In this document: one piece after another, positions 9,389-18,381 of the stretch
Position numbering within the stretch: position 1 is the stretch's first letter
Layout of the letters: every line of letters starts with the position of its first letter
Origin: Roseicyclus amphidinii
GTDB taxonomy: Bacteria > Pseudomonadota > Alphaproteobacteria > Rhodobacterales > Rhodobacteraceae
Assembly (NCBI RefSeq): GCF_030163755.1
Contig: NZ_JASJOE010000037.1
Span: 1 to 35,100 of the forward strand
Direction: 5' to 3'
Length of the DNA stretch: 35,100 nt
Made by a program: the position numbers and the translations under genes
The notes under the pieces: generated by a model
Seen by the model: only the letters and a program-made list of their open reading frames with translations
Database searches by the model: none
Told to the model about the DNA's origin: nothing

Positions 9389-9941
9389 TACCGCCACTTA
9401 CACCCCGCGCCTCAAGTCGCTCTACCGCGAGACGATCAAGCCCGCGCTCAAGGAAGAGTTCGGCTACAAGAACGACATGCAGATCCCGCGTCTGGAAAAG
9501 ATCGTTCTGAACATCGGCTGCGGCGCTGAATCGGTCCGCGACTCGAAGAAGGCCAAGGCCGCCGTCGAGGATCTGACCGCCATCGCCGGCCAGCAGGCCG
9601 TGGCCACCATGGCCAAGAAGTCGATCGCAGGCTTCCGCGTCCGCGAAGGCATGACGCTCGGCGCCAAGGTCACGCTCCGCGGCGACCGCATGTATGACTT
9701 CCTCGACCGTCTGATCACGGTTGCGATGCCTCGCATCCGCGACTTCCGTGGCGTGAAACCGGCCTTCGACGGCCGCGGCAACTTCGCCATGGGCGTCAAG
9801 GAGCACATCGTGTTCCCCGAGATCAATTTCGACAAGGTCGACGAGGTCTGGGGGCTCGACATCATCATGGTGACCAACGCGGCCACCGATGCCGAGGCGA
9901 AGTCGCTTCTGAAGCACTTCAACATGCCCTTCAACGCCTGA
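9381..9941 (+). CDS. rplE: 50S ribosomal protein L5
   Basis: L5 binds 5S rRNA in the central protuberance. The 186-residue product contains [37 protein letters not shown] and [14 protein letters not shown], all typical. It overlaps rplX by 8 bases, so its ribosome-binding site lies within rplX and its translation is probably coupled to that of L24. Confidence 0.98.
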   Translation: MLDTATYTPRLKSLYRETIKPALKEEFGYKNDMQIPRLEKIVLNIGCGAESVRDSKKAKAAVEDLTAIAGQQAVATMAKKSIAGFRVREGMTLGAKVTLRGDRMYDFLDRLITVAMPRIRDFRGVKPAFDGRGNFAMGVKEHIVFPEINFDKVDEVWGLDIIMVTNAATDAEAKSLLKHFNMPFNA

Positions 9942-9960
9942 CGCGAGAGGAGAGAGACAC

Positions 9961-10266
9961 ATGGCAAAAGTTTCCATGGTGCAACGCGAACTCAAGCGTC
10001 AGAAGCTGGTGGCCCAATACGCCGCCAAGCGTGCCGCGCTGAAAGAGATCGCAACCGATGAATCGAAGCCGATGGAAGAGCGCTTCAAGGCCCGCCTGAA
10101 ACTGGCGAAGCTGCCGCGCAATTCTTCCCCCACCCGGCTTCACAACCGCTGCCAGCTCACCGGGCGCCCCAAGGCGTATTACCGCAAGCTGAAGATGTCG
10201 CGGATCATGCTGCGTGACCTGGCCTCGAAGGGCCAGATCCCCGGCATGGTCAAGTCGAGCTGGTAA
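9961..10266 (+). CDS. rpsN: 30S ribosomal protein S14 (zinc-free form)
   Basis: S14 belongs to the small-subunit head. The 101-residue product is the long form without the CxxC zinc motifs. It begins [20 protein letters not shown] and ends with the signature [22 protein letters not shown] and a terminal SSW. A strong GAGAGGAGAGAG site precedes the start. Confidence 0.98.
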   Translation: MAKVSMVQRELKRQKLVAQYAAKRAALKEIATDESKPMEERFKARLKLAKLPRNSSPTRLHNRCQLTGRPKAYYRKLKMSRIMLRDLASKGQIPGMVKSSW

Positions 10267-10278
10267 GGAGAGCGTCCG

Positions 10279-10671
10279 ATGAATGATCCTATCGGCGATA
10301 TGCTGACCCGCATCCGCAATGCGCAGATGCGTGGCAAGTCCACGGTCGAGACCCCCGCCTCCAAGCAGCGCGCCCGCGTTCTGGATGTGCTGGCCGACGA
10401 GGGCTATATCCGCGGCTACGAGGCCACCACCGGCAAGAACGGCCACCCGGCCTTCGAGATCAGCCTGAAGTACTACGAAGGCGTTCCGGTGATCCGTGAG
10501 CTCAAGCGCGTCTCCAAGCCCGGCCGCCGCGTCTATCTCGGCGTCGACAACATTCCGCAGGTCCGCCAGGGCCTGGGTGTCTCCATCGTCTCCACGTCCA
10601 AGGGCGTGATGACCGATGCGACCGCCCGGGCGCACAACGTTGGCGGCGAAGTGCTCTGCACCGTCTTCTGA
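10279..10671 (+). CDS. rpsH: 30S ribosomal protein S8
   Basis: S8 binds helix 21 of 16S rRNA; in E. coli it also represses the spc operon. The 130-residue product begins [20 protein letters not shown] and ends with the signature [34 protein letters not shown] lies upstream of the ATG, and rplF begins 11 bases after the stop. Confidence 0.98.
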   Translation: MNDPIGDMLTRIRNAQMRGKSTVETPASKQRARVLDVLADEGYIRGYEATTGKNGHPAFEISLKYYEGVPVIRELKRVSKPGRRVYLGVDNIPQVRQGLGVSIVSTSKGVMTDATARAHNVGGEVLCTVF

Positions 10672-10682
10672 GGAGTTTGGCA

Positions 10683-11216
10683 ATGTCTCGTATTGGAAAG
10701 CGACCGGTCGAGCTGCCGTCGGGGGTTTCGGCCTCCGTCTCCGGGCAGACGGTCGAGATCAAGGGCCCCAAGGGTGCCCGCAGCTTCACCGCAACCGACG
10801 ATGTCACCGTCACCGTCGAGGATAACGCCGTGTCGGTCACGCCGCGCGGCAAGTCCAAGCGGGCGCGCCAGCAGTGGGGCATGTCCCGCACGATGGTGCA
10901 GAACCTGGTGACCGGCGTCACCGACGGTTTCAAGAAAGAGCTCGAGATCCAGGGTGTGGGTTACCGCGCCAACGCTCAGGGCAACGTTCTGAAACTGTCG
11001 CTTGGCTACAGCCACGACGTCGATTTCGAGATCCCGGCGGGCGTCACCGTCACCACGCCCAAGAACACCGAAGTGGTGATCGAGGGCACCGACCAGCAGC
11101 TGGTCGGCCAGGTGGCTGCGAACATCCGCGAGTGGCGCGCGCCCGAGCCCTACAAGGGCAAGGGCATCCGCTACAAGGGTGAGTATATCTTCCGCAAGGA
11201 AGGCAAGAAGAAGTAA
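10683..11216 (+). CDS. rplF: 50S ribosomal protein L6
   Basis: L6 lies near the sarcin-ricin loop and the GTPase centre. The ATG at 10683 is chosen because it gives [15 protein letters not shown], the normal N-terminus, and a 177-residue protein of standard length, with AGGAG 7 bases upstream; an in-frame TTG at 10677 lies too close to that site. The product contains the L6 signature [16 protein letters not shown] near its end. Confidence 0.97.
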   Translation: MSRIGKRPVELPSGVSASVSGQTVEIKGPKGARSFTATDDVTVTVEDNAVSVTPRGKSKRARQQWGMSRTMVQNLVTGVTDGFKKELEIQGVGYRANAQGNVLKLSLGYSHDVDFEIPAGVTVTTPKNTEVVIEGTDQQLVGQVAANIREWRAPEPYKGKGIRYKGEYIFRKEGKKK

Positions 11217-11227
11217 GGGCTGGCACA

Positions 11228-11587
11228 ATGGCACTGAGCAAAAGAGAGCTGTTCCAGAAGCGCCGCCTGCGCAACCGGAACCAACTGCGGAAGATGGCCA
11301 ACGGGCGTCCGCGCCTGACGGTCCATCGCTCCAACAAGAACATCAGCGTCCAGCTGATCGACGACGCGAACGGGGTCACTCTGGCCTCCGCCTCGACGCT
11401 CGAGAAGGACCTGGGTCTTGTCGGCAAGAACAACGTGGAGGCCGCCGCAAAGGTGGGCGCCGCGATTGCCGAGCGCGCCAAGAAGGCAGGCATCGCCGAT
11501 GTCTACTTCGACCGGGGTGGTTACCTGTTCCACGGTCGCGTCAAGGCGCTGGCCGATGCAGCCCGCGAAGGCGGTCTGAACTTCTGA
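11228..11587 (+). CDS. rplR: 50S ribosomal protein L18
   Basis: L18 binds 5S rRNA together with L5. The 119-residue product begins [22 protein letters not shown], has [20 protein letters not shown], and ends with [26 protein letters not shown], typical of the family. It is followed by an unusually long 182-base gap with palindromic sequence before rpsE. Confidence 0.98.
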   Translation: MALSKRELFQKRRLRNRNQLRKMANGRPRLTVHRSNKNISVQLIDDANGVTLASASTLEKDLGLVGKNNVEAAAKVGAAIAERAKKAGIADVYFDRGGYLFHGRVKALADAAREGGLNF

Positions 11588-11590
11588 CGC

Positions 11591-11648
11591 GGCGGGTGGG
11601 GTTCACCCACCCTGCGCCAGAGCGCCCGTCGGGTGGGTGAAACCCGCC
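11591..11648 (+). repeat. REP-like inverted repeat between rplR and rpsE
   Basis: GGCGGGT (11591-11597) pairs with ACCCGCC (11642-11648), and TTCACCCACCC (11602-11612) pairs with GGGTGGGTGAA (11631-11641). A 4-base bulge separates the two left-arm segments, and the loop is 18 bases. The GGGTGGGTTTCACCC type of core resembles dispersed intergenic palindromes that I recall from other proteobacterial genomes. Its place within the spc block is unusual. Confidence 0.7.
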
Positions 11649-11667
11649 TTGCGGCACCGACATGCGC

Positions 11668-11687
11668 AGGCGGCCTTCGGGCCGCCT
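11668..11687 (+). other. UUCG-tetraloop hairpin upstream of rpsE
   Basis: AGGCGGCC (11668-11675) and GGCCGCCT (11680-11687) form an 8-bp stem closed by TTCG, a very stable RNA tetraloop. No T-run follows, so termination is not indicated. It belongs to the same inserted block as the REP-like repeat and may protect or process the mRNA. Confidence 0.6.
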
Positions 11688-11769
11688 CGATGACCGGGGA
11701 ACCCCTGGTTCACCGCGGTTGACCAAGAAACGGCGCTTCGCGGCGCCAGCAGATCGAAGGACATGCCAC

Positions 11770-12360
11770 ATGGCAGAACGTGAACAAAGAGACCGGGGCC
11801 GGGGCCGTCGCCGCGAAGAGCGCGAGGAAACCCCCGAATTCGCCGACCGCCTGGTGGCGATCAACCGGGTCTCCAAGACCGTGAAGGGCGGCAAGCGCTT
11901 CGGCTTCGCGGCCCTCGTGGTCGTCGGCGACCAGCGCGGCCGCGTCGGCTTCGGCAAGGGCAAGGCCAAGGAGGTCCCCGAGGCGATCCGCAAGGCGACC
12001 GAGCAGGCCAAGCGCCAGCTCATCCGCGTCCCCCTGAAAGAGGGCCGCACCCTGCACCACGACATCCGCGGCCACCATGGCGCGGGCAAGGTCGTGATGC
12101 GCACCGCACCGGAAGGCACCGGGATCATCGCCGGTGGTCCGATGCGCGCCGTGTTCGAGATGCTCGGCATCAAGGACGTGGTCGCCAAGTCGACCGGGTC
12201 GCAGAACCCGTACAACATGATCCGCGCCACGCTCGACGGCCTGCGCAACGAGACCTCGCCCCGCCAGGTCGCCGCGCGCCGTGGCAAGAAGGTGGCCGAC
12301 ATCCTGCCCAAGCGCGATGACGCGCCGCAGGACTCGTCGCAGATCGCCGAGGAGGCCTGA
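11770..12360 (+). CDS. rpsE: 30S ribosomal protein S5
   Basis: S5 acts in decoding accuracy. The ATG at 11770 gives a 196-residue protein starting [20 protein letters not shown], with GAAGGA 8 bases upstream; an in-frame ATG at 11662 would add an unrelated N-terminus encoded by the repeat region and is rejected. The S5 signature spans [17 protein letters not shown] and [20 protein letters not shown]. The C-terminal domain contains [22 protein letters not shown]. Confidence 0.97.
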   Translation: MAEREQRDRGRGRRREEREETPEFADRLVAINRVSKTVKGGKRFGFAALVVVGDQRGRVGFGKGKAKEVPEAIRKATEQAKRQLIRVPLKEGRTLHHDIRGHHGAGKVVMRTAPEGTGIIAGGPMRAVFEMLGIKDVVAKSTGSQNPYNMIRATLDGLRNETSPRQVAARRGKKVADILPKRDDAPQDSSQIAEEA

Positions 12361-12363
12361 TCC

Positions 12364-12552
12364 ATGGCAAAGACCATCGTCGTCAAGCAGATCGGAAGCC
12401 CGATCCGTCGCCCCGAGATCCAGCGCAAGACGCTGATCGGCCTCGGCCTGAACAAGATGCACAAGACCCGTGAACTCGAGGATACCCCCTCGGTCCGCGG
12501 CATGATCAACAAGATCCCGCATCTGGTGGAAATCGTCGAAGAGCGCGGCTGA
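12364..12552 (+). CDS. rpmD: 50S ribosomal protein L30
   Basis: L30 is a small large-subunit protein. The 62-residue product begins [20 protein letters not shown] and contains the signature [26 protein letters not shown]. It lies 3 bases after rpsE and ends the second ribosomal transcript, since a terminator follows 44 bases on. Confidence 0.97.
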   Translation: MAKTIVVKQIGSPIRRPEIQRKTLIGLGLNKMHKTRELEDTPSVRGMINKIPHLVEIVEERG

Positions 12553-12596
12553 CGCGCGGCGGGCCTTGGCCCGCATCGACCACCCCGACACACGCG

Positions 12597-12630
12597 CACG
12601 CCCCGGACCCGTCCGGGGCGTGTCGCTTTT
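12597..12630 (+). terminator. Intrinsic terminator after rpmD
   Basis: CACGCCCCGGA (12597-12607) and its reverse complement at 12612-12622 form an 11-bp stem with a 4-base loop, then TCGCTTTT. It separates the rpmC-rpmD block from the cyclic-nucleotide-binding-like gene. Confidence 0.75.
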
Positions 12631-12667
12631 GGCGGCATCCCTGGTGGCCGCGGCACGCGCCGCGGGC

Positions 12668-12680
12668 TGAAACCGTTTCA
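12668..12680 (+). promoter_or_regulatory. Possible operator TGAAAC-C-GTTTCA
   Basis: A perfect 6-base inverted repeat with a single central base lies 80 bases before the gene for the cyclic-nucleotide-binding-like protein. It has the size of a dimeric regulator site; no regulator can be named. Confidence 0.3.
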
Positions 12681-12759
12681 TCCCGATGCCATTCGTGGGT
12701 AGCCTGTCGACGATGCGCAAGGCCCGGTTTGGCTCCGATGTGCGCCGTCAGGGGGAAAT

Positions 12760-13479
12760 TTGGCTTTCTGGGATTACCTCGGCTCCGGCCCGGTCGCGGC
12801 GCTTGTCTATCTCGCCTTTGCCTTCAAGCTGCTGGGGTTCACCGCCCGCGACGAACTGAAGTGGCGTGGCCTGATGCTGACCGCCAGCCTGCTGTACCTC
12901 GCCTATTACTACCTCGTCGCCGAGCCCCCGCTCTGGGATGCGATCGTGACCAACGGGCTGCTTGCCGCGGTCAATCTCGGGATGATCGCCATCGTGCTGG
13001 CCGAACGTTCCGCGGTGTTTCTCTCGACTGCGCAGCGCCTCATCTACCCGCACTTCGACCGCCTCACGCCCGGACAGTTCCGGTCCCTGATGCGGCTGGC
13101 CAACCTGCAACAGGCCATGGCCGACACCCGCCTGACCACCGAGGGCGCGCCGGTCGCCCATCTGCATTTCGTCCAAGAGGGGCAGACCATCATCCGCAAG
13201 GGCGATCATGTCGTGACCCTCAGCCGCACCGGTTTCGTGGGTGAACTCGCGTTCCTCACCGGCGCGCCCGCGACCGCGACCGTGACGCTCGCGCCCGGCG
13301 CGCGCTTTCTCACGTGGCAGACCGAAGACCTCAAGCGCCTCATCACACGCAGGCCGGCCCTTGCAAATGCGCTCATGGCGCAGCTCAACATCGACCTTGC
13401 GATCAAGGTGGCCACCTCGCACCCGATAGCGCAGGAACCGGCGACCGACCCTTGCGGTGCGCCCGCAACGCCGGTATAG
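12760..13479 (+). CDS. Membrane-anchored cyclic-nucleotide-binding-like protein
   Basis: The 239-residue product has three hydrophobic helices (about residues 10-27, 37-54 and 62-81) followed by a cytoplasmic cyclic-nucleotide-binding-like domain (about 90-212). This layout resembles bacterial Popeye/Crp-like membrane proteins. The phosphate-binding-cassette region reads FVGELAFLTGAPATATV: the GEL part is kept, but the Arg that contacts the cyclic phosphate in CRP-like domains is Ala here, so cAMP or cGMP binding is doubtful. There is no DNA-binding helix-turn-helix. The start is TTG at 12760, with GGGGGAAA just upstream and no better in-frame codon. It lies alone between rpmD and rplO; its role is unknown. 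Confidence 0.7.
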   Translation: MAFWDYLGSGPVAALVYLAFAFKLLGFTARDELKWRGLMLTASLLYLAYYYLVAEPPLWDAIVTNGLLAAVNLGMIAIVLAERSAVFLSTAQRLIYPHFDRLTPGQFRSLMRLANLQQAMADTRLTTEGAPVAHLHFVQEGQTIIRKGDHVVTLSRTGFVGELAFLTGAPATATVTLAPGARFLTWQTEDLKRLITRRPALANALMAQLNIDLAIKVATSHPIAQEPATDPCGAPATPV

Positions 13480-13480
13480 G
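13452..13480 (+). promoter_or_regulatory. Putative promoter of rplO
   Basis: TTGCGG (13452-13457) and TATAGG (13475-13480) are spaced by 17 bases and overlap the end of the preceding gene. A promoter is expected because rplO is cut off from rpmD by a terminator and a foreign gene. A hairpin (13489-13509) follows in the leader. Confidence 0.45.
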
Positions 13481-13578
13481 CACGCGGTGGTCCGCCGTCT
13501 CGGCGGGCCCCGAACATCATCGTCAGGCCGCGTCTGCCCATCTCGCTTCGGGGGCAGTTCCGGCAAAGGAGAAGCGAC

Positions 13579-14052
13579 ATGAAACTGCATGAACTGCGCG
13601 ACAACCCCGGTGCCGCGAAGAAATCCAAGCGCGTGGGCCGTGGCCCCGGCTCGGGCAAGGGCAAGATGGCCGGCCGTGGTATCAAGGGCCAGAAATCGCG
13701 CTCGGGCGTTGCGATCAACGCCTATGAGGGCGGCCAGATGCCGCTCTACCAGCGTCTTCCCAAGCGCGGCTTCAACAAGCCGAACCGCAAGGAATTCGCG
13801 GTGGTGAACCTGGGCCTGATCCAGAAATTCGTCGAAGCCGGTAAGCTCGACGCCTCCGCCGAGATCACCGAGGACGCGCTGGTTGCATCCGGCCTCGTGC
13901 GCCGCAAGCTCGATGGCGTGCGCGTGCTGGCCAAGGGCGATGTTGCCGCCAAGCTGAACATCACCGTGACCGGCGCGTCGAAAGCGGCCGTCGAGGCGGT
14001 CGAAAAGGCCGGCGGGTCGCTCAAGACGGCACAGGCTGCCGCGGCGGAATGA
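13579..14052 (+). CDS. rplO: 50S ribosomal protein L15
   Basis: L15 is a late assembly protein of the large subunit. The 157-residue product begins [20 protein letters not shown] and has the glycine-rich basic region [24 protein letters not shown]. It ends in an L18e/L15-like globular domain with an Ala-rich tail. AAAGGAGAAG precedes the ATG. secY follows after 131 bases. Confidence 0.98.
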   Translation: MKLHELRDNPGAAKKSKRVGRGPGSGKGKMAGRGIKGQKSRSGVAINAYEGGQMPLYQRLPKRGFNKPNRKEFAVVNLGLIQKFVEAGKLDASAEITEDALVASGLVRRKLDGVRVLAKGDVAAKLNITVTGASKAAVEAVEKAGGSLKTAQAAAAE

Positions 14053-14059
14053 GACAGAC

Positions 14060-14079
14060 CGGGGGGCTGCGGCCCCCCG
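14060..14079 (+). other. GC-rich hairpin after rplO
   Basis: CGGGGGGC (14060-14067) pairs with GCCCCCCG (14072-14079) over a 4-base loop. The trailing TCGCTTGT is a poor U-tract, so this is at best a weak terminator or attenuator before secY. Confidence 0.45.
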
Positions 14080-14083
14080 TCGC

Positions 14084-14112
14084 TTGTGGGCGGTGACGGC
14101 ACCGCCTACATA
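14084..14112 (+). promoter_or_regulatory. Putative promoter of secY-adk
   Basis: TTGTGG (14084-14089) and TACATA (14107-14112) are spaced by 17 bases, directly behind the rplO hairpin. This would give secY-adk its own transcript with a leader of about 65 bases. The call rests on spacing and a modest consensus match. Confidence 0.35.
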
Positions 14113-14183
14113 TCACGTCAGGAATTGCGCGCCGCTGGATCGCTCGAACGGTCCCGCGGCGCATCGCGCATGAGAGAGGCGGC

Positions 14184-15560
14184 ATGGCATCAGCAGCGGA
14201 GCAAATGGCCGCGAACATGAGCTGGGGCGCGTTCGGTAAAGCCACCGAACTGCGTCAACGGATCTGGTTCACCCTCGGTCTTCTGATCATCTACCGCATC
14301 GGCACCTATATCCCCGTGCCCGGCATCGACGGCGTCGAATTGCGCGCCTTCTTCGATCAGGCGGCGGCGGGCCTTGGCGGCGTGCTCAACATGTTCACCG
14401 GCGGCGCGCTCTCGCGCATGGGCGTCTTCGCCCTCGGGATCATGCCCTACATTTCGGCCTCGATCATCGTGCAGCTCATGTCGGCCATGGTGCCCGCGCT
14501 CGAGCAGCTGAAGAAAGAGGGTGAACAGGGCCGCAAGAAGCTCAACCAGTATACCCGCTACGGCACCGTGGTTCTGGCCACCGCGCAGGCCTACGGCCTT
14601 GCGGTCAGCATGGAATCGGGCGGCCTCGCCTCCGATCCCGGCTGGTTCTTCCGCGCGGCTTGCGTCATCACGCTGGTCGGCGGCACCATGTTCCTGATGT
14701 GGCTGGGCGAGCAGATCACCCAGCGCGGCATCGGCAACGGCATCTCGCTGATCATCTTCGTCGGCATCATCGCGGAAATCCCCGCGGCGCTGGCGCAGTT
14801 CTTCGAATCGGGCCGCTCCGGCGCGCTGACCACGCCCGCGATCCTCGGCGTCATCGCCATGCTGATCGGCACGCTGTTCTTCGTCGTGTTCATGGAGCGC
14901 AGCCTGCGCAAGATCCATATCCAATATCCGCGCCGCCAGGTGGGGATGAAGGTCTATGACGGCGGCTCCAGCCACCTGCCGGTCAAGGTGAACCCGGCGG
15001 GCGTGATCCCCGCGATCTTCGCCTCGTCGCTCCTGCTGCTGCCGACCACGCTCACGACCTTCTCGGGCGGCGAAAGCTCCGGCCCGGTGATGGGCTGGAT
15101 CCTGGCCAATTTCGGCCCCGGCCAGCCGCTCTACCTGCTGTTCTTCGCCTCGATGATCGTCTTCTTCACGTATTTCTATACGCTGAACGTGTCCTTCAAG
15201 ACGGATGACGTCGCCGACAACCTGAAGAACCAGAACGGTTTCATCCCCGGCATCCGGCCCGGCAAGAAGACCTCCGAGTATCTCGAATACGTGGTCAACC
15301 GCATCCTCGTGCTCGGCTCGGCCTATCTCGCCTTCGTCTGCCTGATGCCCGAGATGGTGCGCACCCAGCTGGCGATCACCGCATACTTCGGCGGCACCTC
15401 GATCCTGATCATCGTGTCGGTCGGCATGGACACCGTCCAGCAGATCCAGAGCCACCTTCTCGCCCACCAGTACGAGGGCCTGATCGAGAAGTCGCAGCTG
15501 CGCGGCCGCGGCTCCAAGTCGGGCGCGCGCAAACCCCGCAAGGCCCCGTCCCGGAGATGA
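14184..15560 (+). CDS. secY: Preprotein translocase subunit SecY
   Basis: SecY is the channel of the Sec translocon in the inner membrane. The 458-residue product has the expected ten hydrophobic segments. Diagnostic sequences are [13 protein letters not shown] after the first helix, [18 protein letters not shown] (second helix and plug region), [21 protein letters not shown], and the cytoplasmic loop [16 protein letters not shown] that contacts SecA and the ribosome. The basic C-terminus ends in KPRKAPSRR. The start has GAGAGAGGCGG upstream. The stop overlaps adk by 4 bases. Confidence 0.98.
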   Translation: MASAAEQMAANMSWGAFGKATELRQRIWFTLGLLIIYRIGTYIPVPGIDGVELRAFFDQAAAGLGGVLNMFTGGALSRMGVFALGIMPYISASIIVQLMSAMVPALEQLKKEGEQGRKKLNQYTRYGTVVLATAQAYGLAVSMESGGLASDPGWFFRAACVITLVGGTMFLMWLGEQITQRGIGNGISLIIFVGIIAEIPAALAQFFESGRSGALTTPAILGVIAMLIGTLFFVVFMERSLRKIHIQYPRRQVGMKVYDGGSSHLPVKVNPAGVIPAIFASSLLLLPTTLTTFSGGESSGPVMGWILANFGPGQPLYLLFFASMIVFFTYFYTLNVSFKTDDVADNLKNQNGFIPGIRPGKKTSEYLEYVVNRILVLGSAYLAFVCLMPEMVRTQLAITAYFGGTSILIIVSVGMDTVQQIQSHLLAHQYEGLIEKSQLRGRGSKSGARKPRKAPSRR

Positions 15561-16135
15561 GCGTGAACATAATCCTTCTCGGCCCGCCCGGCGCGGGCAA
15601 GGGCACCCAGGCCGCCCGCCTCGTCGAGGCGCGTGGCATGGTCCAGCTCTCCACCGGCGACATGCTGCGTGAGGCGCAGGCCTCGGGCACCGAAATGGGC
15701 AAGATCGTCGCCGAGGTCATGGCCAAGGGCCAGCTCGTCACCGACGAGATCGTCATCGGCCTGATCCGCGAGAAACTCGCGCAGGGCGGCTCCGGCTTCA
15801 TCTTCGACGGCTTCCCCCGCACGCTGGCGCAGGCCGACGCGCTGGCCGCCCTGATGGAGGAAACGGGTCAGTCGCTTCACGCCGCCATCGAGCTGCAGGT
15901 GAACGACGAGATCCTCGTCGACCGCATCGTCGGCCGCGCCGAACAGGCCCGCGCCGCGGGGCAACCCGTGCGCGCCGACGACAACGCCGAAAGCCTCAAG
16001 ACCCGGCTCATGGCCTATTACAAGCAGACCTCGCCGCTGATCGGCTACTACCACGCCAAGGGCCTGCTCCGCGGTGTGGACGGGCTGGCCGACATCGACA
16101 CGGTCGAAGCCCAGATCGCCGCGATCCTCGATTGA
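15557..16135 (+). CDS. adk: Adenylate kinase (short-LID form)
   Basis: Adenylate kinase interconverts ATP plus AMP and two ADP in the cytoplasm. The 192-residue product has the P-loop GPPGAGKGT (residues 9-17), the AMP-site sequence STGDMLR and the conserved FDGFPRT. The LID (about residues 122-140) is short and has no zinc cysteines, which explains the length below the 214 residues of E. coli Adk; this short form is usual in alphaproteobacteria. It starts inside the secY stop (ATGA), suggesting coupling. Confidence 0.97.
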   Translation: MSVNIILLGPPGAGKGTQAARLVEARGMVQLSTGDMLREAQASGTEMGKIVAEVMAKGQLVTDEIVIGLIREKLAQGGSGFIFDGFPRTLAQADALAALMEETGQSLHAAIELQVNDEILVDRIVGRAEQARAAGQPVRADDNAESLKTRLMAYYKQTSPLIGYYHAKGLLRGVDGLADIDTVEAQIAAILD

Positions 16136-16178
16136 TCGGCGCATCGGCGATTTTGCTTGACAGCCGGGGCGGTCGCCC

Positions 16179-16207
16179 TTGACGCCCCGGTGAATTCGGC
16201 CTAAACG
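16179..16207 (+). promoter_or_regulatory. Putative promoter of rpsM-rpsK-rpoA-rplQ
   Basis: TTGACG (16179-16184) and TAAACG (16202-16207) are spaced by 17 bases, a good alphaproteobacterial match. CCGGGGCG (16164-16171) and CGCCCCGG (16183-16190) form an inverted repeat that overlaps the -35 element. A second TTGACA at 16157-16162 has no fitting -10. Confidence 0.55.
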
Positions 16208-16213
16208 GCGGCT

Positions 16214-16361
16214 TCCCTCGTGGAATCATGACGGGCGCAGTGGGTTTTTCTGCTTGCCCTTCGACCTGAAATCCGGGTCCTTCGGCCAGACCGGCCAAGG
16301 GCCCTTGTTGTGAAAAAAGGGCCTGGCGCTACGGGCTCGCAACGATAAGGACAAGATCACC
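16214..16361 (+). promoter_or_regulatory. Structured 5' leader of rpsM
   Basis: From the predicted start to the rpsM start codon, the leader of about 148 bases can form a bulged hairpin at 16273-16293 (CCGGGTC against GACCGG). A second hairpin runs from 16300-16306 (GGCCCTT) to 16317-16323 (AAGGGCC). A TTG start codon follows. It may be an autoregulatory leader; the E. coli-type repressor gene rpsD is not in this operon. Confidence 0.4.
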
Positions 16362-16730
16362 TTGGCACGTATCGCAGGGGTCAACATCCCCACCGCCAAG
16401 CGCGTTCCGATCGCGCTCACCTATATCACCGGCATCGGCCACACCTCCGCCAAGCAGATCTGCGACGCCGTCGGCATCGACCAGACCCGCCGCGTCAACG
16501 AGCTGTCGGATGCCGAAGTGCTCCAGATCCGCGAGCATATCGACGCCAACTTCACCGTCGAGGGTGACCTGCGCCGCGAGACGCAGATGAACATCAAGCG
16601 CCTGATGGACCTCGGCTGCTACCGCGGCCTGCGTCATCGTCGCAACCTGCCCGTGCGCGGCCAGCGCACCCACACCAACGCACGCACGCGCAAGGGCCCC
16701 GCAAAGGCCATCGCCGGCAAGAAGAAGTAA
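16362..16730 (+). CDS. rpsM: 30S ribosomal protein S13 (TTG start)
   Basis: S13 lies in the small-subunit head and touches P-site tRNA and L5. The 122-residue product must start at the TTG at 16362, because the conserved N-terminus [14 protein letters not shown] begins there and no in-frame ATG or GTG fits; AAGGA lies 10 bases upstream. The end carries the signature [18 protein letters not shown] rare start codon on a highly expressed gene, together with a structured leader, suggests translational control. rpsK follows after 15 bases. Confidence 0.97.
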   Translation: MARIAGVNIPTAKRVPIALTYITGIGHTSAKQICDAVGIDQTRRVNELSDAEVLQIREHIDANFTVEGDLRRETQMNIKRLMDLGCYRGLRHRRNLPVRGQRTHTNARTRKGPAKAIAGKKK

Positions 16731-16745
16731 GGGAGGGCTGGTTCA

Positions 16746-17135
16746 ATGGCACGCGATCGTCGTCCCGCCAAGCGCAAGGTTTCCAAGAACATCGCCGCCG
16801 GCGTTGCTCATGTGAACTCCTCGTTCAACAACACCAAGATCCTGATCTCCGACGTGCAGGGCAACGCGATCTCCTGGTCGTCCGCCGGCACGATGGGTTT
16901 CAAGGGCAGCCGCAAGTCGACCCCCTTCGCCGCCCAGATGGCCGCCGAAGACGCCGGCAAGAAGGCACAGGAACACGGCGTCAAGACCCTCGAGGTCGAG
17001 GTGCAGGGCCCCGGCTCCGGCCGCGAGTCCGCGCTGCGCGCGCTGGCCGCCTGCGGCTTTCAGATCACGTCGATCCGCGACGTGACGCCGATTGCCCACA
17101 ACGGCTGCCGTCCGCCCAAGCGCCGCCGCGTTTGA
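16746..17135 (+). CDS. rpsK: 30S ribosomal protein S11
   Basis: S11 forms the platform of the small subunit near the E site. The 129-residue product contains [36 protein letters not shown] and the C-terminal signature [26 protein letters not shown] site precedes the start. Downstream, a GC hairpin lies in the 112-base gap to rpoA. Confidence 0.98.
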   Translation: MARDRRPAKRKVSKNIAAGVAHVNSSFNNTKILISDVQGNAISWSSAGTMGFKGSRKSTPFAAQMAAEDAGKKAQEHGVKTLEVEVQGPGSGRESALRALAACGFQITSIRDVTPIAHNGCRPPKRRRV

Positions 17136-17152
17136 GGCTTAACGGTTTACTC

Positions 17153-17184
17153 CGGCGGGCCCGTGCGATGCGCGGGGCCCGCCG
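17153..17184 (+). other. Hairpin between rpsK and rpoA
   Basis: CGGCGGGCCC (17153-17162) pairs with its reverse complement at 17175-17184 over a 12-base loop. No T-run follows. It could slow or process the transcript and set the level of rpoA relative to the ribosomal genes. Confidence 0.5.
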
Positions 17185-17247
17185 ACGTCATTTGATCCTC
17201 GAGCGTGGCCGGGATGGATCCCCCCGCCACAAGAATGGAGGCGACGC

Positions 17248-18264
17248 ATGATCCACAAGAATTGGCAAGAGCTGATCAAACCGACCCAACTGGTCGTTCA
17301 GCCCGGCACCGACCCCGCCAAGAAGGCGACGGTCGTGGCAGAGCCGCTCGAGCGCGGCTTCGGCCTGACGCTCGGCAACGCGCTGCGCCGCGTGCTGATG
17401 TCCTCGCTCCAGGGCGCGGCCATCACCTCGGTCCAGATCGACGGCGTGCTGCACGAGTTCTCCAGCGTCGCCGGTGTGCGTGAAGACGTGACCGACATCG
17501 TCCTGAACCTCAAGGGCGTCGCCATCCGCATGGAGGCCGACGGCCCCAAGCGCGTGTCGATCTCGGCCAAGGGCCCCAAGGTCGTCACCGCCGGTGACAT
17601 CTCGGAAAGCGCGGGCATCGAGGTTCTGAACAAGGATCACGTGATCTGCCACCTCGACGACGGCGCCGATCTCTACATGGAGCTGACCGTCAACACCGGG
17701 AAGGGCTACGTCTCGGCCGACAAGAACCGCCCCGAGGATGCGCCCATCGGCCTGATGCCGATCGACGCGATCTACTCGCCGGTCAAGAAGGTCGCCTACG
17801 ACGTGCAACCGACCCGCGAGGGGCAGGTGCTCGACTACGACAAACTGACGCTCAAGCTGGAAACCGACGGCTCGGTCACCCCCGATGACGCCGTGGCCTA
17901 TGCCGCGCGCATCCTGCAGGACCAGCTGTCGATCTTCGTCAACTTCGACGAGCCCGAAAGCGCCAGCCGCCAGGACGACGACGACGACCTCGAGTTCAAC
18001 CCGCTTCTGCTCAAGAAGGTGGACGAGCTGGAACTGTCGGTGCGGTCTGCCAACTGCCTGAAGAACGACAACATCGTCTACATCGGCGACCTGATCCAGA
18101 AGACCGAGGCGGAAATGCTCCGCACGCCGAACTTCGGGCGCAAGTCGCTGAACGAGATCAAGGAAGTGCTCTCGGGCATGGGCCTGCATCTCGGCATGGA
18201 CATCGTGGATTGGCCGCCGGACAACATCGAGGACCTGGCCAAGAAATACGAAGACAACTTCTGA
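17248..18264 (+). CDS. rpoA: DNA-directed RNA polymerase subunit alpha
   Basis: Alpha starts RNA polymerase assembly and its C-terminal domain contacts UP elements and activators. The 338-residue product has the N-terminal dimerisation domain, with [22 protein letters not shown] about residues 32-53, and an acidic linker ([10 protein letters not shown]). The C-terminal helix-hairpin-helix domain contains [15 protein letters not shown], which includes the Arg, Asn and Cys of the DNA-contact surface. AATGGAGGCGACGC gives a good ribosome-binding site. It sits between rpsK and rplQ with no rpsD. Confidence 0.98.
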   Translation: MIHKNWQELIKPTQLVVQPGTDPAKKATVVAEPLERGFGLTLGNALRRVLMSSLQGAAITSVQIDGVLHEFSSVAGVREDVTDIVLNLKGVAIRMEADGPKRVSISAKGPKVVTAGDISESAGIEVLNKDHVICHLDDGADLYMELTVNTGKGYVSADKNRPEDAPIGLMPIDAIYSPVKKVAYDVQPTREGQVLDYDKLTLKLETDGSVTPDDAVAYAARILQDQLSIFVNFDEPESASRQDDDDDLEFNPLLLKKVDELELSVRSANCLKNDNIVYIGDLIQKTEAEMLRTPNFGRKSLNEIKEVLSGMGLHLGMDIVDWPPDNIEDLAKKYEDNF

Positions 18265-18381
18265 CGGGGTAGGCCGGGCCTCTCGCCCGGCACGCTTCGC
18301 ACGACCCGGGCAATTCCGCCCCAACAAGGAGGGTTCCGCAACGCACGGAGCCCGGACAAAGCATCAAACGGAGACAGACCA

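Noticed and set aside
14190-15467. Reverse-strand frame opposite secY
   Set aside because: The product is a low-complexity His/Asp/Arg/Gly-rich sequence, typical of the antisense of a membrane protein gene.
16228-16269. 13-codon upstream reading frame in the rpsM leader
   Set aside because: There is no Shine-Dalgarno site and no stalling-type sequence; a chance frame is more likely.
16214-16361. E. coli-type S4-binding pseudoknot in the rpsM leader
   Set aside because: rpsD is not in the operon and I cannot trace the nested pairing of the E. coli alpha leader.
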